Numbered from the stretch's first letter, positions 1 to 7,558 are shown. The stretch is 14,018 nt of DNA from QALR01 sp045646925 (GCA_045646925.1 JAZRLQ010000037.1:1-14018), one strand, 5' to 3'. Made by a program: numbers and translations. The notes: generated from the sequence alone by a model not told the origin.

Positions 1-1150
1 AGGCGACGGGCGTGCGGAGCGTGGTCTGCGCCTTTCCAAGCTCGGAAAGTCCCGTGATGAAGACACCGGAATCCGTCACGTTGTACGTGAAGAAGACCTC
101 GTTTTCATCGTATTCGTAAACGATATCTTCGTCGGGATCGGGGATCTCGGGCTCGTCGGGGATCTCGATTTGGATATCCGATTCGGAAAGACCGACGAGG
201 GGCGCGAGCGCGGTTGCGAACTGCGCGGTATGGAGAACTGCGCCTGCGCTGTTGAGATGGAAGTTACTGTCGAAGAAATAGCCTGCGGTGTAGATCGCGT
301 TGTTGGGATCGCCGAGCACCTCGCAATCGAAGACCTCGTTCAGATAGGAAACGTAAGCCTCGATATCCTCCAACGTGAGATCGGGGGAGAGCGCAAGCTC
401 GTTCATGGGACAAGAGCCGAGATAGACCTTCGCGCCCTTGCTTTCGGCGTAGGCGGTGAATTCGTTAACGTAGTCGATGAATTCGTCGGAGATGATGTCG
501 GTGGAGAAATCGATGATCATGTCGGGATTCGCGCCGCCGACCATGGTGTTATAATCCTTGTCGCGATGACTCGTGATGAAGCCGTATTCGTCGAAGGCGG
601 AGGCACGGTAAATGCCCATGCCCTCGATATTGATATCCTGCGTGAAATATTTCGCCTTGGAAGCGGCGAATTTCCAGAAGCCGCCGAGCATGGCGGAATA
701 ATCGTCCTTCGAGAGATGACGGAAGTCGTCGTAATTGCCGTCGAGCGCCTGCCACATAGCCTCTGCGTTGAAGTAGAGGGACCAGGTCTGCGCGTTCATT
801 TCGGGGGCGATGACGATGATGTCGCCCTCGCCGATCGCGCCGCGCGCATAGTCCATCATGACCTTCGTGCCGAGCGTTGCGTAGAGACCGAAGTTGACGA
901 CGGGTCTGTTCAGCGTTTCGGAGAGAAGCTTCGCGTCGAGGCCGAACGCAAGCGAGCTGCCGCCGATGAAGACGATCTTTTCGCCCTTTGTTTCGTAGAG
1001 TCTGTCGACCTTGTTTTCAAACTCGCCGAGGAAGGTCTCGTCGAATCGGGACGGAGCAAGGAAAACGACGGAGCCGACCGCGATGATCGGAAGCGCAAAC
1101 ACCAGCAAAAATGCGATGAAACGGATCCAGGATGTTTTCATGTTTTTCAT
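1..1150 (-). CDS. Membrane-anchored SGNH-hydrolase-like protein (AlgJ/DltD-like), C-terminus cut by window edge
   Basis: The gene is open from the ATG at 1150 to the window edge (383 codons seen, no stop). AAGGAGGTG lies 8 bases upstream and selects this ATG over the one at 1141. Residues 8-31 form one hydrophobic segment that should anchor the protein outside the membrane. An SGNH-like domain follows: the nucleophile block is FIGGSSLAFGLD (Ser65/Ser66), a middle block is APEMNAQTW (about 115-123), and the Asp-His block is DSNFHLNSAG (Asp294, His298). An acidic Pro-rich linker (about 327-349) leads into a segment that looks like the start of a BspA-type leucine-rich repeat (about 353-383). 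Known relatives pair with MBOAT proteins and finish acyl transfer to a polymer, and the MBOAT gene ends 18 bases upstream. A role as the extracellular acyltransferase is inference. The family is likely; the acceptor is unknown. Confidence 0.8.
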   Translation of the reverse strand, partial: MKNMKTSWIRFIAFLLVFALPIIAVGSVVFLAPSRFDETFLGEFENKVDRLYETKGEKIVFIGGSSLAFGLDAKLLSETLNRPVVNFGLYATLGTKVMMDYARGAIGEGDIIVIAPEMNAQTWSLYFNAEAMWQALDGNYDDFRHLSKDDYSAMLGGFWKFAASKAKYFTQDINIEGMGIYRASAFDEYGFITSHRDKDYNTMVGGANPDMIIDFSTDIISDEFIDYVNEFTAYAESKGAKVYLGSCPMNELALSPDLTLEDIEAYVSYLNEVFDCEVLGDPNNAIYTAGYFFDSNFHLNSAGAVLHTAQFATALAPLVGLSESDIQIEIPDEPEIPDPDEDIVYEYDENEVFFTYNVTDSGVFITGLSELGKAQTTLRTPVA

Positions 1151-1168
1151 TTCGTTTGCACCTCCTTA

Positions 1169-2626
1169 TCAGAATTGGAAATAGATGAATGCGGAAGCGC
1201 CGCCTACGGAGAGAAGCAGACACCACGCCGCAGCAACGGCGAGAGCGATCCACGTCACAGTATACTGACGGGAAGCGGTTCCGTTTTCGTAAAGCTCGGT
1301 ATTACTGCAAAGCGCGTCGAGCATAGAGAGAATGACGATGGAAAGCACCGTGACGAGAACGCCCGTCAGAGTGATACCCATGGAGGAGATCGTGCCCTTC
1401 ATGGCTTCGAGGCTCCAACCCTTCGTGAGATTGCCGAGAAGCGTGCCGAGATCCTTCGTGCTGTTGGCGCGGAAGAAGATCCACGAGAAGCATACGAGCA
1501 CGAACGTCCAGAATCTCTGCCACAGAGAAAGGAAGAGGGAATCCTCTTTCAGATGAAGCATTTTGTGGAATGCGAGTCGGGGCTTTCTCGTTATCATGCC
1601 GACGATCTGATAGATGCCGTGCAGACAGCCCCAGATGACGAAGGTCCAGCTTGCGCCGTGCCAGAGACCGCTGACGAAAAAGACGACGAAGAGGTTGAAA
1701 TAATGTCTCGCCTTGGAGCAACGGTTGCCGCCGAGCGGTATGTAGAGATAATCGCGGAACCAGGTGGAAAGGCTGATGTGCCATCTCGCCCAGAATTCCT
1801 TGATGGTTCGCGCGCGATAGGGACGGTCGAAGTTCTGCATGAGACGAATGCCCATGATTCTCGCGCAGCCGATGGCGATATCCGTATAACCGGAGAAGTC
1901 GCAATAAATCTGCACGGAGAAGAGAACGGAGGCGATGATGATGCCAAGTCCCGTGGATTCCGAGGGGTTGTTGTAGATCGCGTTGACGAATTCCGCGATC
2001 AGATCGGCAACGACGATCTTTTTGAAGAAGCCGATCGCCATTTTCTGCAGACCGACGAAGGCGTTATCCGCTTCGAGCTTGTGATCTGCCTTCAGCTGCG
2101 GGAGCAGATTGTCGGGACGCTCGATCGGGCCCGCGACGAGCTGGGGGAAGAAGGAAACGAAGAGCGCGTACCAGCCGAAATGTCTTTCCGCCTTGATATC
2201 GCCGCGATAAACGTCGATAACGTAGGAGAGCGTCTGAAAGGTATAGAAGGAGATACCGACGGGAAGGATCAGCTTCAGCGCGATGAAATCCGCTTCGCCG
2301 CCGAAGAGATTCCAGATGGAAACGGCGGAGTCCGCGAGAAAGTTGAAGTATTTGTAGAAGAACAGAACGCCGAGACAAGTGATGAGCGTGATGGCGAGCC
2401 ATATTTTCTTGCGGCGCTTGTTTTCCGTTTTTTCAATGATGATGGCGCTGGCGTAGGAGACGATCGTCGTGAAGAGGATCAGATAGATCAGCTCCCAGTT
2501 CCAATACATATAGAAGAAATAGCTTGCAGCAAGGAGTATGGGCCACTTGCAGCATTTCGGCAAAACGAAATACAGAAGCAGGACCAGAGGGTAAAAAATC
2601 AGAAATTCAAACGAATTGAAGATCAT
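1169..2626 (-). CDS. MBOAT family membrane-bound O-acyltransferase (AlgI/DltB/PatA-like)
   Basis: This 485-residue polytopic membrane protein has the length expected for AlgI-type enzymes. Visible family blocks are FPQLVAGPIERP (about 160-171), QIYCDFSGYTDIAIG (about 239-253), the RWHISLSTWFRDYLYIPLGG block (281-300) and FVSGLWHGASWTFVIWG (317-333), which holds the invariant His323. In the family, this histidine lies in a channel through the membrane and serves transfer of an acyl group, usually acetyl, from a cytoplasmic donor to an outer partner. Its ATG overlaps the stop of the 85-aa gene as ATGA, and an AGGAGA site lies just upstream, so the two are probably translationally coupled. The SGNH-like gene follows 18 bases downstream and is its natural partner. 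The target polymer cannot be read from the sequence. No dltA or dltC lies in view, so D-alanylation of teichoic acid is less likely than O-acetylation. Confidence 0.95.
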   Translation of the reverse strand: MIFNSFEFLIFYPLVLLLYFVLPKCCKWPILLAASYFFYMYWNWELIYLILFTTIVSYASAIIIEKTENKRRKKIWLAITLITCLGVLFFYKYFNFLADSAVSIWNLFGGEADFIALKLILPVGISFYTFQTLSYVIDVYRGDIKAERHFGWYALFVSFFPQLVAGPIERPDNLLPQLKADHKLEADNAFVGLQKMAIGFFKKIVVADLIAEFVNAIYNNPSESTGLGIIIASVLFSVQIYCDFSGYTDIAIGCARIMGIRLMQNFDRPYRARTIKEFWARWHISLSTWFRDYLYIPLGGNRCSKARHYFNLFVVFFVSGLWHGASWTFVIWGCLHGIYQIVGMITRKPRLAFHKMLHLKEDSLFLSLWQRFWTFVLVCFSWIFFRANSTKDLGTLLGNLTKGWSLEAMKGTISSMGITLTGVLVTVLSIVILSMLDALCSNTELYENGTASRQYTVTWIALAVAAAWCLLLSVGGASAFIYFQF

Positions 2627-2880
2627 GCGGTCTTTCTCCTTTCAAGCATAATATAGCAGAGTCTGATGAAAAGAACGACGAGGATATAGAGCAAAAATTC
2701 GGAGAGCGCCGCGTTTGCGAAGAGCAGAGCGACGACCGCCGCGGCTTCCGATACGACGGTAAGCGTGATCCAGATCCATTTGTGCGGAAGCTTGTATTCG
2801 AGAAAGCCGAGGATCGCCGCGATGGCGAAAAAGATCCACAGAATGGGAGAGGATACGATCAGATTTTCCGTTCCGTACAT
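2623..2880 (-). CDS. Small three-helix membrane protein of the acylation operon
   Basis: The protein has 85 residues and three hydrophobic segments (about 8-28, 34-56 and 61-79), ending in a basic ERRKTA tail that suggests a cytoplasmic C-terminus. An AAAGGAT site precedes the ATG. I do not recognise a named family. Its stop overlaps the MBOAT start (ATGA), which argues that it is a real gene translated with the acyltransferase. An accessory subunit of the acyltransferase, in the way small membrane proteins accompany DltB, is a reasonable inference. However, it is longer than DltX and I see no motif shared with it. A second frame over the same bases (2642-2890) would give a basic, less hydrophobic product and lacks this coupling. 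Confidence 0.75.
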   Translation of the reverse strand: MYGTENLIVSSPILWIFFAIAAILGFLEYKLPHKWIWITLTVVSEAAAVVALLFANAALSEFLLYILVVLFIRLCYIMLERRKTA

Positions 2881-2915
2881 AAAAATTCAATCCTTTCTCT
2901 GAACGTAATTATCAT

Positions 2916-2939
2916 AAAGGGAGGCGTTTGCCTCCCTTT
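2916..2939 (-). terminator. Perfect 10-bp hairpin between lipoprotein and small membrane-protein genes
   Basis: AAAGGGAGGC and its exact reverse complement GCCTCCCTTT are separated by four bases. On the minus strand the stem is followed by TTTATGATAATT, which is only a weak U-tract. It lies 11 bases after the lipoprotein stop and 36 bases before the next start. The best reading is a partial terminator or processing/stability hairpin that lowers expression of the three downstream genes relative to the lipoprotein. Confidence 0.6.
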
Positions 2940-2949
2940 GTCGTTGGGT

Positions 2950-4839
2950 TTATTTGCCGAGAGCTTTGAGAAGGTCTGCCGCGACGTGTTCGGAACGAAG
3001 CGTTGCGCCTTCGTCGGTGAGATGCCATGCGGAATCCCAGAGGTACGATTGATCGTAAACGCAGTTTTCGTAGTCCGAAATGGAGATGACGCCGGGAAGA
3101 GATGTGATCATTTCTTCGTAATCGTTAAGATCGTCTTCGTCAAGCATGTACGTATCTTCCATTGCCGCGAAGGAGAAGAAGATCGTGCCGCCCTTTGCGG
3201 TGATGTTGCCGAAAAGCTCGGTCAGCTCGTCTTCCGCGGACAGATTGTAACCGAAGTTGTAGGTGTAGGTGTTGTTCTGGGAAGCGCGGTCGGAGAGCAC
3301 GTCGCCGTATTTGGATACGTCAACGGAGAGAGAATCGAAATTCTTGAATTTGCCGGAGGCGAGGGTGGTGCAGTTGGTTGCGAAGGAGGAGAAGAAGTTG
3401 GAGTAATAGTCGAGGTTCAGATACTGCATAACGCCGTAGTCACCCTTGCGGAAGTCCCAGAAGCGTCTGTTGCAGTTGTCGGAGCCGAGCGTCCATGTGC
3501 CGGGCTCGGGACACCAGAGAACGATATCGCCCTCGGTGATGAATTCCTCGATGATATCGAAGTACATAAGAGAGGTAACGTTTGCGTTTTCACCGAGATT
3601 GACGATCTCGTATTCGCCGTTCAGCGCCTCGTCAATGACGGCGCAGTCGTAGCCGTAGAGAGAGCCGGAGCCGCCGACGATGATGATCTTCTTTTTATCC
3701 TTCGCCCACATGAGACGGTCGAATTTCGAAGCGCCGCAAGCGAACCAATCGTTTGCCATGGTGTAAACGGTGTTGATGTGAACGGATTTGAAGGCGGTGC
3801 AGTTCTTCATGCAGGAGTCGGAGATGGAGCCGCCCGTCCAGGAGGAGCCGCTGTACGATTCGTCCCAGATGACGATGGATTCGAGCGCGGAGCAAGCGTT
3901 GAACGCGTTCTTTTCGATCGTTTCAACGGTCTTGGCAACGACGATCTTTTTCACGGTGGAGTTGTTGAGGAATGCGCCGGAGGCGATCTTCGTGACGGTC
4001 TTTCCGCCGATCGTTTCGGGGATGGTGACGGTCTCGGCGGAGCCTTTGTATCCGGAGATGGTGACGGTGCTGCCGCTTGTGGTCACGGTGAAATCACTTT
4101 CGGGGGTGTTGGGTTCCCATACGCACCAGAGGTTGATGGCGCCGTTGCCGTTTGCGGTAACCTTTGCGCCGAGAGAAACGTATTCGCCCGTGCCGTCTTC
4201 CTTCGTGTTGTAGCCGACGAGGGTGTAGCCGTCTCTTGCGAAGGAGCCGTTATCGTGGAGCGTGTTGGGATTCAGGAAGAATACGGCAGAGAAGGTGTCC
4301 GTGCCGTCGAAGCCGTTTTTGAATTCACCGCCTGCCGCGTGGTAGGTGAGGGTGAAGGAGCTGTTTACGAAAAGCTTCATCGCGGAGCTTGCGGTGAAGG
4401 TGTAGGTAGTCTCGGTGGAGACGGTGGACGCGCCGTTTGCGAGCGCGTTGTCCTTCGAGAAGCCGTCGAAGGTGAAGCCGTTTTTCGCCGTTACGGTGAC
4501 GGAAACGGTCTCTCTGGAGCCGACGCCCTTCTGCGCCGTCGCCGTTACGTCAACGGCGTTCGCGTTGTAGCGGAGCGTTACGTACTTGCCGACCTGAATG
4601 CTTTCGAGGTCGTCGGAATCAGCGGGGATGACGGGGTTGTAGGGATCCGTTTGTTTTCCCGTCGTCTGAGTCGTGGAGGTGGTCTGCGAGGAAGTGGAGC
4701 CGGAGGTGGAGGAGGCGCTTGTACTGCCGGTAGTGGAGCCGTCAGTCGTGGAGTCATCCGGAGGCGTGGTGTTGCACGCAACCAGCGAGAAGCAAAGCAG
4801 AGCTGCGAGCAGTCCCGCGAGCAATCTTTTCGTAAACAT
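2950..4839 (-). CDS. Lipoprotein with Flg_new-like and BspA-type repeats and C-terminal SGNH-like domain
   Basis: This 629-residue lipoprotein starts with a basic, hydrophobic signal and the lipobox LVAC (Cys22), followed by a Ser/Thr-rich linker (about 24-63). Residues about 78-158 look like an Ig-like or beta-rich segment. Residues about 163-242 match the Listeria-Bacteroides (Flg_new/InlB-B) repeat: TLTYHAAGG, then GYTLVGYNTKEDGTG, ending in W. Residues about 250-325 are BspA-type leucine-rich repeat (IGGKTVTKIASGAF, then KNAFNACSALESI). The C-terminal part (about 383-629) resembles the SGNH protein at 1-1150: IIIVGGSGSLYGYD (Ser391/Ser393), CPEPGTW (443-449), and DSAWHLTDEG (Asp602, His606). 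It is first in the operon, directly under a strong promoter. A surface-anchored polymer acyltransferase or esterase with repeats for binding is inferred. The SGNH assignment rests on motif layout only. Confidence 0.85.
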   Translation of the reverse strand: MFTKRLLAGLLAALLCFSLVACNTTPPDDSTTDGSTTGSTSASSTSGSTSSQTTSTTQTTGKQTDPYNPVIPADSDDLESIQVGKYVTLRYNANAVDVTATAQKGVGSRETVSVTVTAKNGFTFDGFSKDNALANGASTVSTETTYTFTASSAMKLFVNSSFTLTYHAAGGEFKNGFDGTDTFSAVFFLNPNTLHDNGSFARDGYTLVGYNTKEDGTGEYVSLGAKVTANGNGAINLWCVWEPNTPESDFTVTTSGSTVTISGYKGSAETVTIPETIGGKTVTKIASGAFLNNSTVKKIVVAKTVETIEKNAFNACSALESIVIWDESYSGSSWTGGSISDSCMKNCTAFKSVHINTVYTMANDWFACGASKFDRLMWAKDKKKIIIVGGSGSLYGYDCAVIDEALNGEYEIVNLGENANVTSLMYFDIIEEFITEGDIVLWCPEPGTWTLGSDNCNRRFWDFRKGDYGVMQYLNLDYYSNFFSSFATNCTTLASGKFKNFDSLSVDVSKYGDVLSDRASQNNTYTYNFGYNLSAEDELTELFGNITAKGGTIFFSFAAMEDTYMLDEDDLNDYEEMITSLPGVISISDYENCVYDQSYLWDSAWHLTDEGATLRSEHVAADLLKALGK

Positions 4840-4896
4840 AGCATTTTTCCTTTCTTTTGCATGGGTTTCGTTAAATTAACCAAGATTTACAGAATT

Positions 4897-4925
4897 ATTA
4901 TACCATAAAATTACCGTTTTGTCAA
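4897..4925 (-). promoter_or_regulatory. Sigma-70 promoter of the acylation operon
   Basis: On the minus strand there is a consensus -35 TTGACA (4925-4920), a 17-bp spacer and a consensus -10 TATAAT (4902-4897). Transcription should start near 4890, about 50 bases before the lipoprotein ATG at 4839. An 11-bp palindrome, GTTAA-A-TTAAC (4870-4880), lies in the early transcribed region and could be an operator. A perfect match to both hexamers predicts strong basal expression. Confidence 0.9.
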
Positions 4926-4995
4926 TCCCTATCTATTTCTTTCTCTTGGCAAAGGCGGTCGTTTTTCGCGAATCGATTTTTATTTGCGTCGGTAC

Positions 4996-5024
4996 TTGTT
5001 TTCCTCACCCTTTCGTGATATAAT
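4996..5024 (+). promoter_or_regulatory. Sigma-70 promoter of the alpha-L-rhamnosidase gene
   Basis: TTGTTT (4996-5001) and TATAAT (5019-5024) are separated by exactly 17 bp, which puts the start near 5031. It is divergent from the promoter at 4897-4925, with 70 bp between the two -35 boxes. A short inverted repeat, GACCG (5051-5055) with CGGTC (5063-5067), lies in the leader just upstream of the Shine-Dalgarno sequence. Confidence 0.85.
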
Positions 5025-5084
5025 GGTGAACGTAAAAATTCACTTTGCGTGACCGTTCGAGGCGGTCGGAAAGGAAGAGTGGTT

Positions 5085-7298
5085 ATGACAGATAAAATCT
5101 ATTTGGCGAATTGGCTTATGCCGTGCTTTGAGGAAAAGACCTCCGCGACGGAGTTTTTCCGCTCGTTTGCCGTCGGCAAGAAGATCCGAAGCGCAGAGCT
5201 TTGCGTTTCCGCGCTCGGCGTTTACGAGGCAAGGATCAACGGCGAGAAGATCAGCTGGTCTCTGGCGCCCGGCTGGACGGCGTATCACAGCCGCGTTCAG
5301 TATCAGAAATACGACGTTACCGAATATCTGAAGGCGGACAACACGCTTTCCGTCACGGTCGCGCAGGGATGGAGAATGCCCTACGGCTTCGAGGGTGTGA
5401 CGCCCGTCAGAGCGTGGTCGACCCCCGAGATCGCGGGCGACGAATACGCGCTGATCGCTTCCTTGCAGATCGTTTACGCGGACGGCTCGGAGGAGCTTCT
5501 GCTGACGGATGAGAGCTGGTCCGCGCGGGAAACGAAATACCGCTCCTGCAATCTCTATCAGGGCGACGTATACGACGAGACCTTCGAGGAAAAAACGCAC
5601 GCGGTCCGTATCATCGATCATCCGAAAAAGATCCTGATCCCGCAGGAGGGTGAGATCATTGCGGAGCACGAACGATTGAAGCCGATTGCGGTGATCCATA
5701 CGCCGAAGGGCGAGACCGTTCTCGATTTCGGACAGAATCTGACGGGCTATCTCACGTTCTCTCTTGCCGTTCCCGCGGGAAAGACGATCTGTATCGAGCA
5801 CGCAGAGGTGCTGGATGCCGAGGGCAATTTCTACCGTGAAAACTACCGCTCGGCAAAGGCGCGCATCGAATATACGGGCGACGGAGAAAAGCATGATTGG
5901 AAGCCCTCGTTCACGTTCTACGGCTTCCGCTACGTACGTCTGACGGAATTTTTCGGCGCGGTCGATCCGGAGGATTTCACCGCTGTCGTTCTGCATTCCG
6001 ACATGGAGAGAACGGGCAATTTCGAATGCTCCGACGAACGTCTGAATCAGCTTTATCACAATATCATCTGGGGACAGAAGGGCAACTTCCTCGACATTCC
6101 GACCGACTGTCCGCAGAGAGACGAAAGACTCGGATGGACGGGCGACGCGCAGGTGTTCGCGCGTTGCGCCGCGTACAACTATAACGTTGACCGATTTTTC
6201 AGAAAATGGCTTGCCGACATGACGGCGGAGCAGCGCCCCGACGGCAGAATCGCGCAGATCGTGCCCCGTCTCGATTGGGTAAGTCCCGCTTGCGGATGGT
6301 CGGACGCCGCGGTCATCATCCCCTGGCAGATGTATCTTTTGTACGGCGATAAGGAGCTTCTCTCGAGACAGTACGTCACGATCAAGCGTTGGATCGATTA
6401 TATGTACGAGAAGGGCGACGAATATATCGAAAGCCCCCGACATTTCGGCGACTGGCTCGGAATGGATGCGAATTTTGAGGAGAACCGACACGATTGCAAG
6501 GGCGGAACGAATATCCGCTTCCTCGCGTTCGCCTTTCGCGCGTACTCCACGGAGCTTTTCACGCGGATCTCGAAGGTCCTCGGTATGCAGGAAAGAGAAT
6601 ACGCCGATTATATGCGAAAGCTCGAGGAAACGAAAGCGCGCATTCGCCGTGAATTCTTCCACGACGGCATGATTGAGGTGAAAACGCAGACCGCGCACGT
6701 CATCACGTTGAAGTTCCGTCTTTGCGAGGAGGCGTATCTGCAGGCGCACGCCGACCGCCTCGCCGAGATGATCCACGCGAACGGCGACCGTCTGACGACG
6801 GGCTTCCTCGGCACACCCTATCTTCTCCACGTGCTGACGGAGTTCGGACATATCGATCTCGCGTACACGCTTCTTTTCCAGAGAGAGATGCCCTCGTGGC
6901 TCTACGCTGTTGATCACGGCGCGACGACGATGTGGGAGCATTGGGACGGCATTCGTGACGACGGCACGTTCTGGAGCTCCGACATGAACTCCTATAACCA
7001 TTACGCCTACGGCGCGGTCGGAGACTGGCTCTACGGCACCGTCGCGGGCATTGAGACCGACGATGAGAAGCCCGGCTTCGAGCATATCCGCTTCGTTCCG
7101 AAAACGACGGAGAAGCTGACCTTCGTCAAGGGCTCCGTGAAAACGAAATACGGCACGGTCGCTTCCGAATGGTACAGAGAGGGCGACACGCTGAGATATA
7201 TTTTCACAGTTCCCGCAGGAACGACCGCGACCGCGGAGATCGAGGACGGCGCTCACGTTCTCGGCGCGGGCACGCATACGTTTACGGTGAAAGCGTGA
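5085..7298 (+). CDS. GH78-family alpha-L-rhamnosidase, cytoplasmic
   Basis: The protein has 737 residues from the ATG at 5085, which has AAGGAAGAG 7 bases upstream. The frame is open to a GTG at 5049, but that start lacks a comparable site. Residues about 40-110 form the N-terminal carbohydrate-binding-like beta domain typical of the family (RINGEKI, then YDVTEYL, then VAQGW). The (alpha/alpha)6 catalytic domain has the hallmark block from Asp337 to Asp354, including CPQRDERLGWTGD with acidic residues Asp341, Asp346, Glu347 and Asp354. A downstream TTMWEHWD block holds Glu618, which matches the position of the family's second catalytic carboxylate. The C-terminal beta domain ends at the stop. 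Family members hydrolyse terminal alpha-L-rhamnose from glycans or plant glycosides. There is no signal peptide, so it should act on imported oligosaccharides or glycosides. It is at the short end of the family. No rhamnose kinase or isomerase gene is adjacent. Confidence 0.93.
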   Translation: MTDKIYLANWLMPCFEEKTSATEFFRSFAVGKKIRSAELCVSALGVYEARINGEKISWSLAPGWTAYHSRVQYQKYDVTEYLKADNTLSVTVAQGWRMPYGFEGVTPVRAWSTPEIAGDEYALIASLQIVYADGSEELLLTDESWSARETKYRSCNLYQGDVYDETFEEKTHAVRIIDHPKKILIPQEGEIIAEHERLKPIAVIHTPKGETVLDFGQNLTGYLTFSLAVPAGKTICIEHAEVLDAEGNFYRENYRSAKARIEYTGDGEKHDWKPSFTFYGFRYVRLTEFFGAVDPEDFTAVVLHSDMERTGNFECSDERLNQLYHNIIWGQKGNFLDIPTDCPQRDERLGWTGDAQVFARCAAYNYNVDRFFRKWLADMTAEQRPDGRIAQIVPRLDWVSPACGWSDAAVIIPWQMYLLYGDKELLSRQYVTIKRWIDYMYEKGDEYIESPRHFGDWLGMDANFEENRHDCKGGTNIRFLAFAFRAYSTELFTRISKVLGMQEREYADYMRKLEETKARIRREFFHDGMIEVKTQTAHVITLKFRLCEEAYLQAHADRLAEMIHANGDRLTTGFLGTPYLLHVLTEFGHIDLAYTLLFQREMPSWLYAVDHGATTMWEHWDGIRDDGTFWSSDMNSYNHYAYGAVGDWLYGTVAGIETDDEKPGFEHIRFVPKTTEKLTFVKGSVKTKYGTVASEWYREGDTLRYIFTVPAGTTATAEIEDGAHVLGAGTHTFTVKA

Positions 7299-7345
7299 TC
7301 GGAAGGCGGAAGCTCGTCTGCGAACGAACTCCGATTATGTCGCAG

Positions 7346-7370
7346 GGCGGTGGCTTGCTGCCGCCGTTTT
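7346..7370 (+). terminator. Probable rho-independent terminator of the rhamnosidase gene
   Basis: GGCGGTG (7346-7352) pairs with TGCCGCC (7359-7365), with two G-T wobbles, around a six-base GCTTGC loop, and is followed by GTTTT. It lies 48 bases past the rhamnosidase stop. The U-tract is short, so strength is uncertain. Confidence 0.6.
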
Positions 7371-7406
7371 ACACCTCAAAGTTTTCCACATTTTTGTCGA
7401 ATGAAT

Positions 7407-7425
7407 GAAAGAAAGAATTTCTTTC
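7407..7425. repeat. A/T-rich inverted repeat next to a pyrimidine tract
   Basis: GAAAGAAA (7407-7414) and TTTCTTTC (7418-7425) are exact reverse complements around a three-base loop. The right arm runs into a C/T-rich tract made largely of TTC units up to about 7453. It may act as an auxiliary terminator, or it may be low-complexity sequence. Confidence 0.5.
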
Positions 7426-7457
7426 TCTGTTTCTTCTTCTCCTTCTTCTTCTGTAGC

Positions 7458-7489
7458 GTGACGTCACGTGACAGTCACGTGACGGTCAC
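7458..7489. promoter_or_regulatory. Array of three abutting GTGAC/GTCAC palindromes
   Basis: Three units follow one another without a gap: GTGACGTCAC (7458-7467), GTGACAGTCAC (7468-7478) and GTGACGGTCAC (7479-7489). Each is a dyad of the same 5-bp half-site with 0 or 1 central base. The junctions form a second palindrome, GTCACGTGAC. The period of 10-11 bp is one helical turn, so all sites face the same side. It lies 70 bp before the isomerase-like gene. A cooperative operator is inferred; the binding protein is unknown. Confidence 0.55.
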
Positions 7490-7558
7490 AAAACACCAAA
7501 AGACAACCCAAAATTGAAAAGATGATATCTTGCCCCTGCGGCAGAAAGGACGATATTT

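Larger units (their letters stand above)
7299..7558. other. Complex 260-bp intergenic region
   Basis: No gene is seen here. In order it holds a terminator hairpin for the rhamnosidase (7346-7370), an A/T-rich hairpin (7407-7425), a pyrimidine-rich tract (about 7418-7453), three abutting palindromes (7458-7489), and an AGAAAGGA ribosome-binding site for the gene at 7559. I could not find a convincing -35/-10 pair for that gene. Confidence 0.7.

Noticed and set aside
170..2656. An 828-codon plus-strand open frame opposite the MBOAT and SGNH genes.
   Set aside because: It is a shadow: its product is low-complexity and Glu/Asp/Arg-rich with no family motif, whereas the opposite strand has clear domains and ribosome-binding sites.
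2782..4908. A 708-codon plus-strand open frame opposite the lipoprotein gene.
   Set aside because: It has no recognisable domain, and the lipoprotein on the other strand has a signal peptide, lipobox, known repeats and a consensus promoter.
5049..5084. An upstream GTG start adding 12 residues to the rhamnosidase.
   Set aside because: AAGGAAGAG is placed for the ATG at 5085, and the extra residues do not look like the family N-terminus.
7458..7489. The palindrome array as a CRISPR fragment or a terminator.
   Set aside because: There are no spacers between units and no U-tract after it; the sequence continues with ACAAAACACC.
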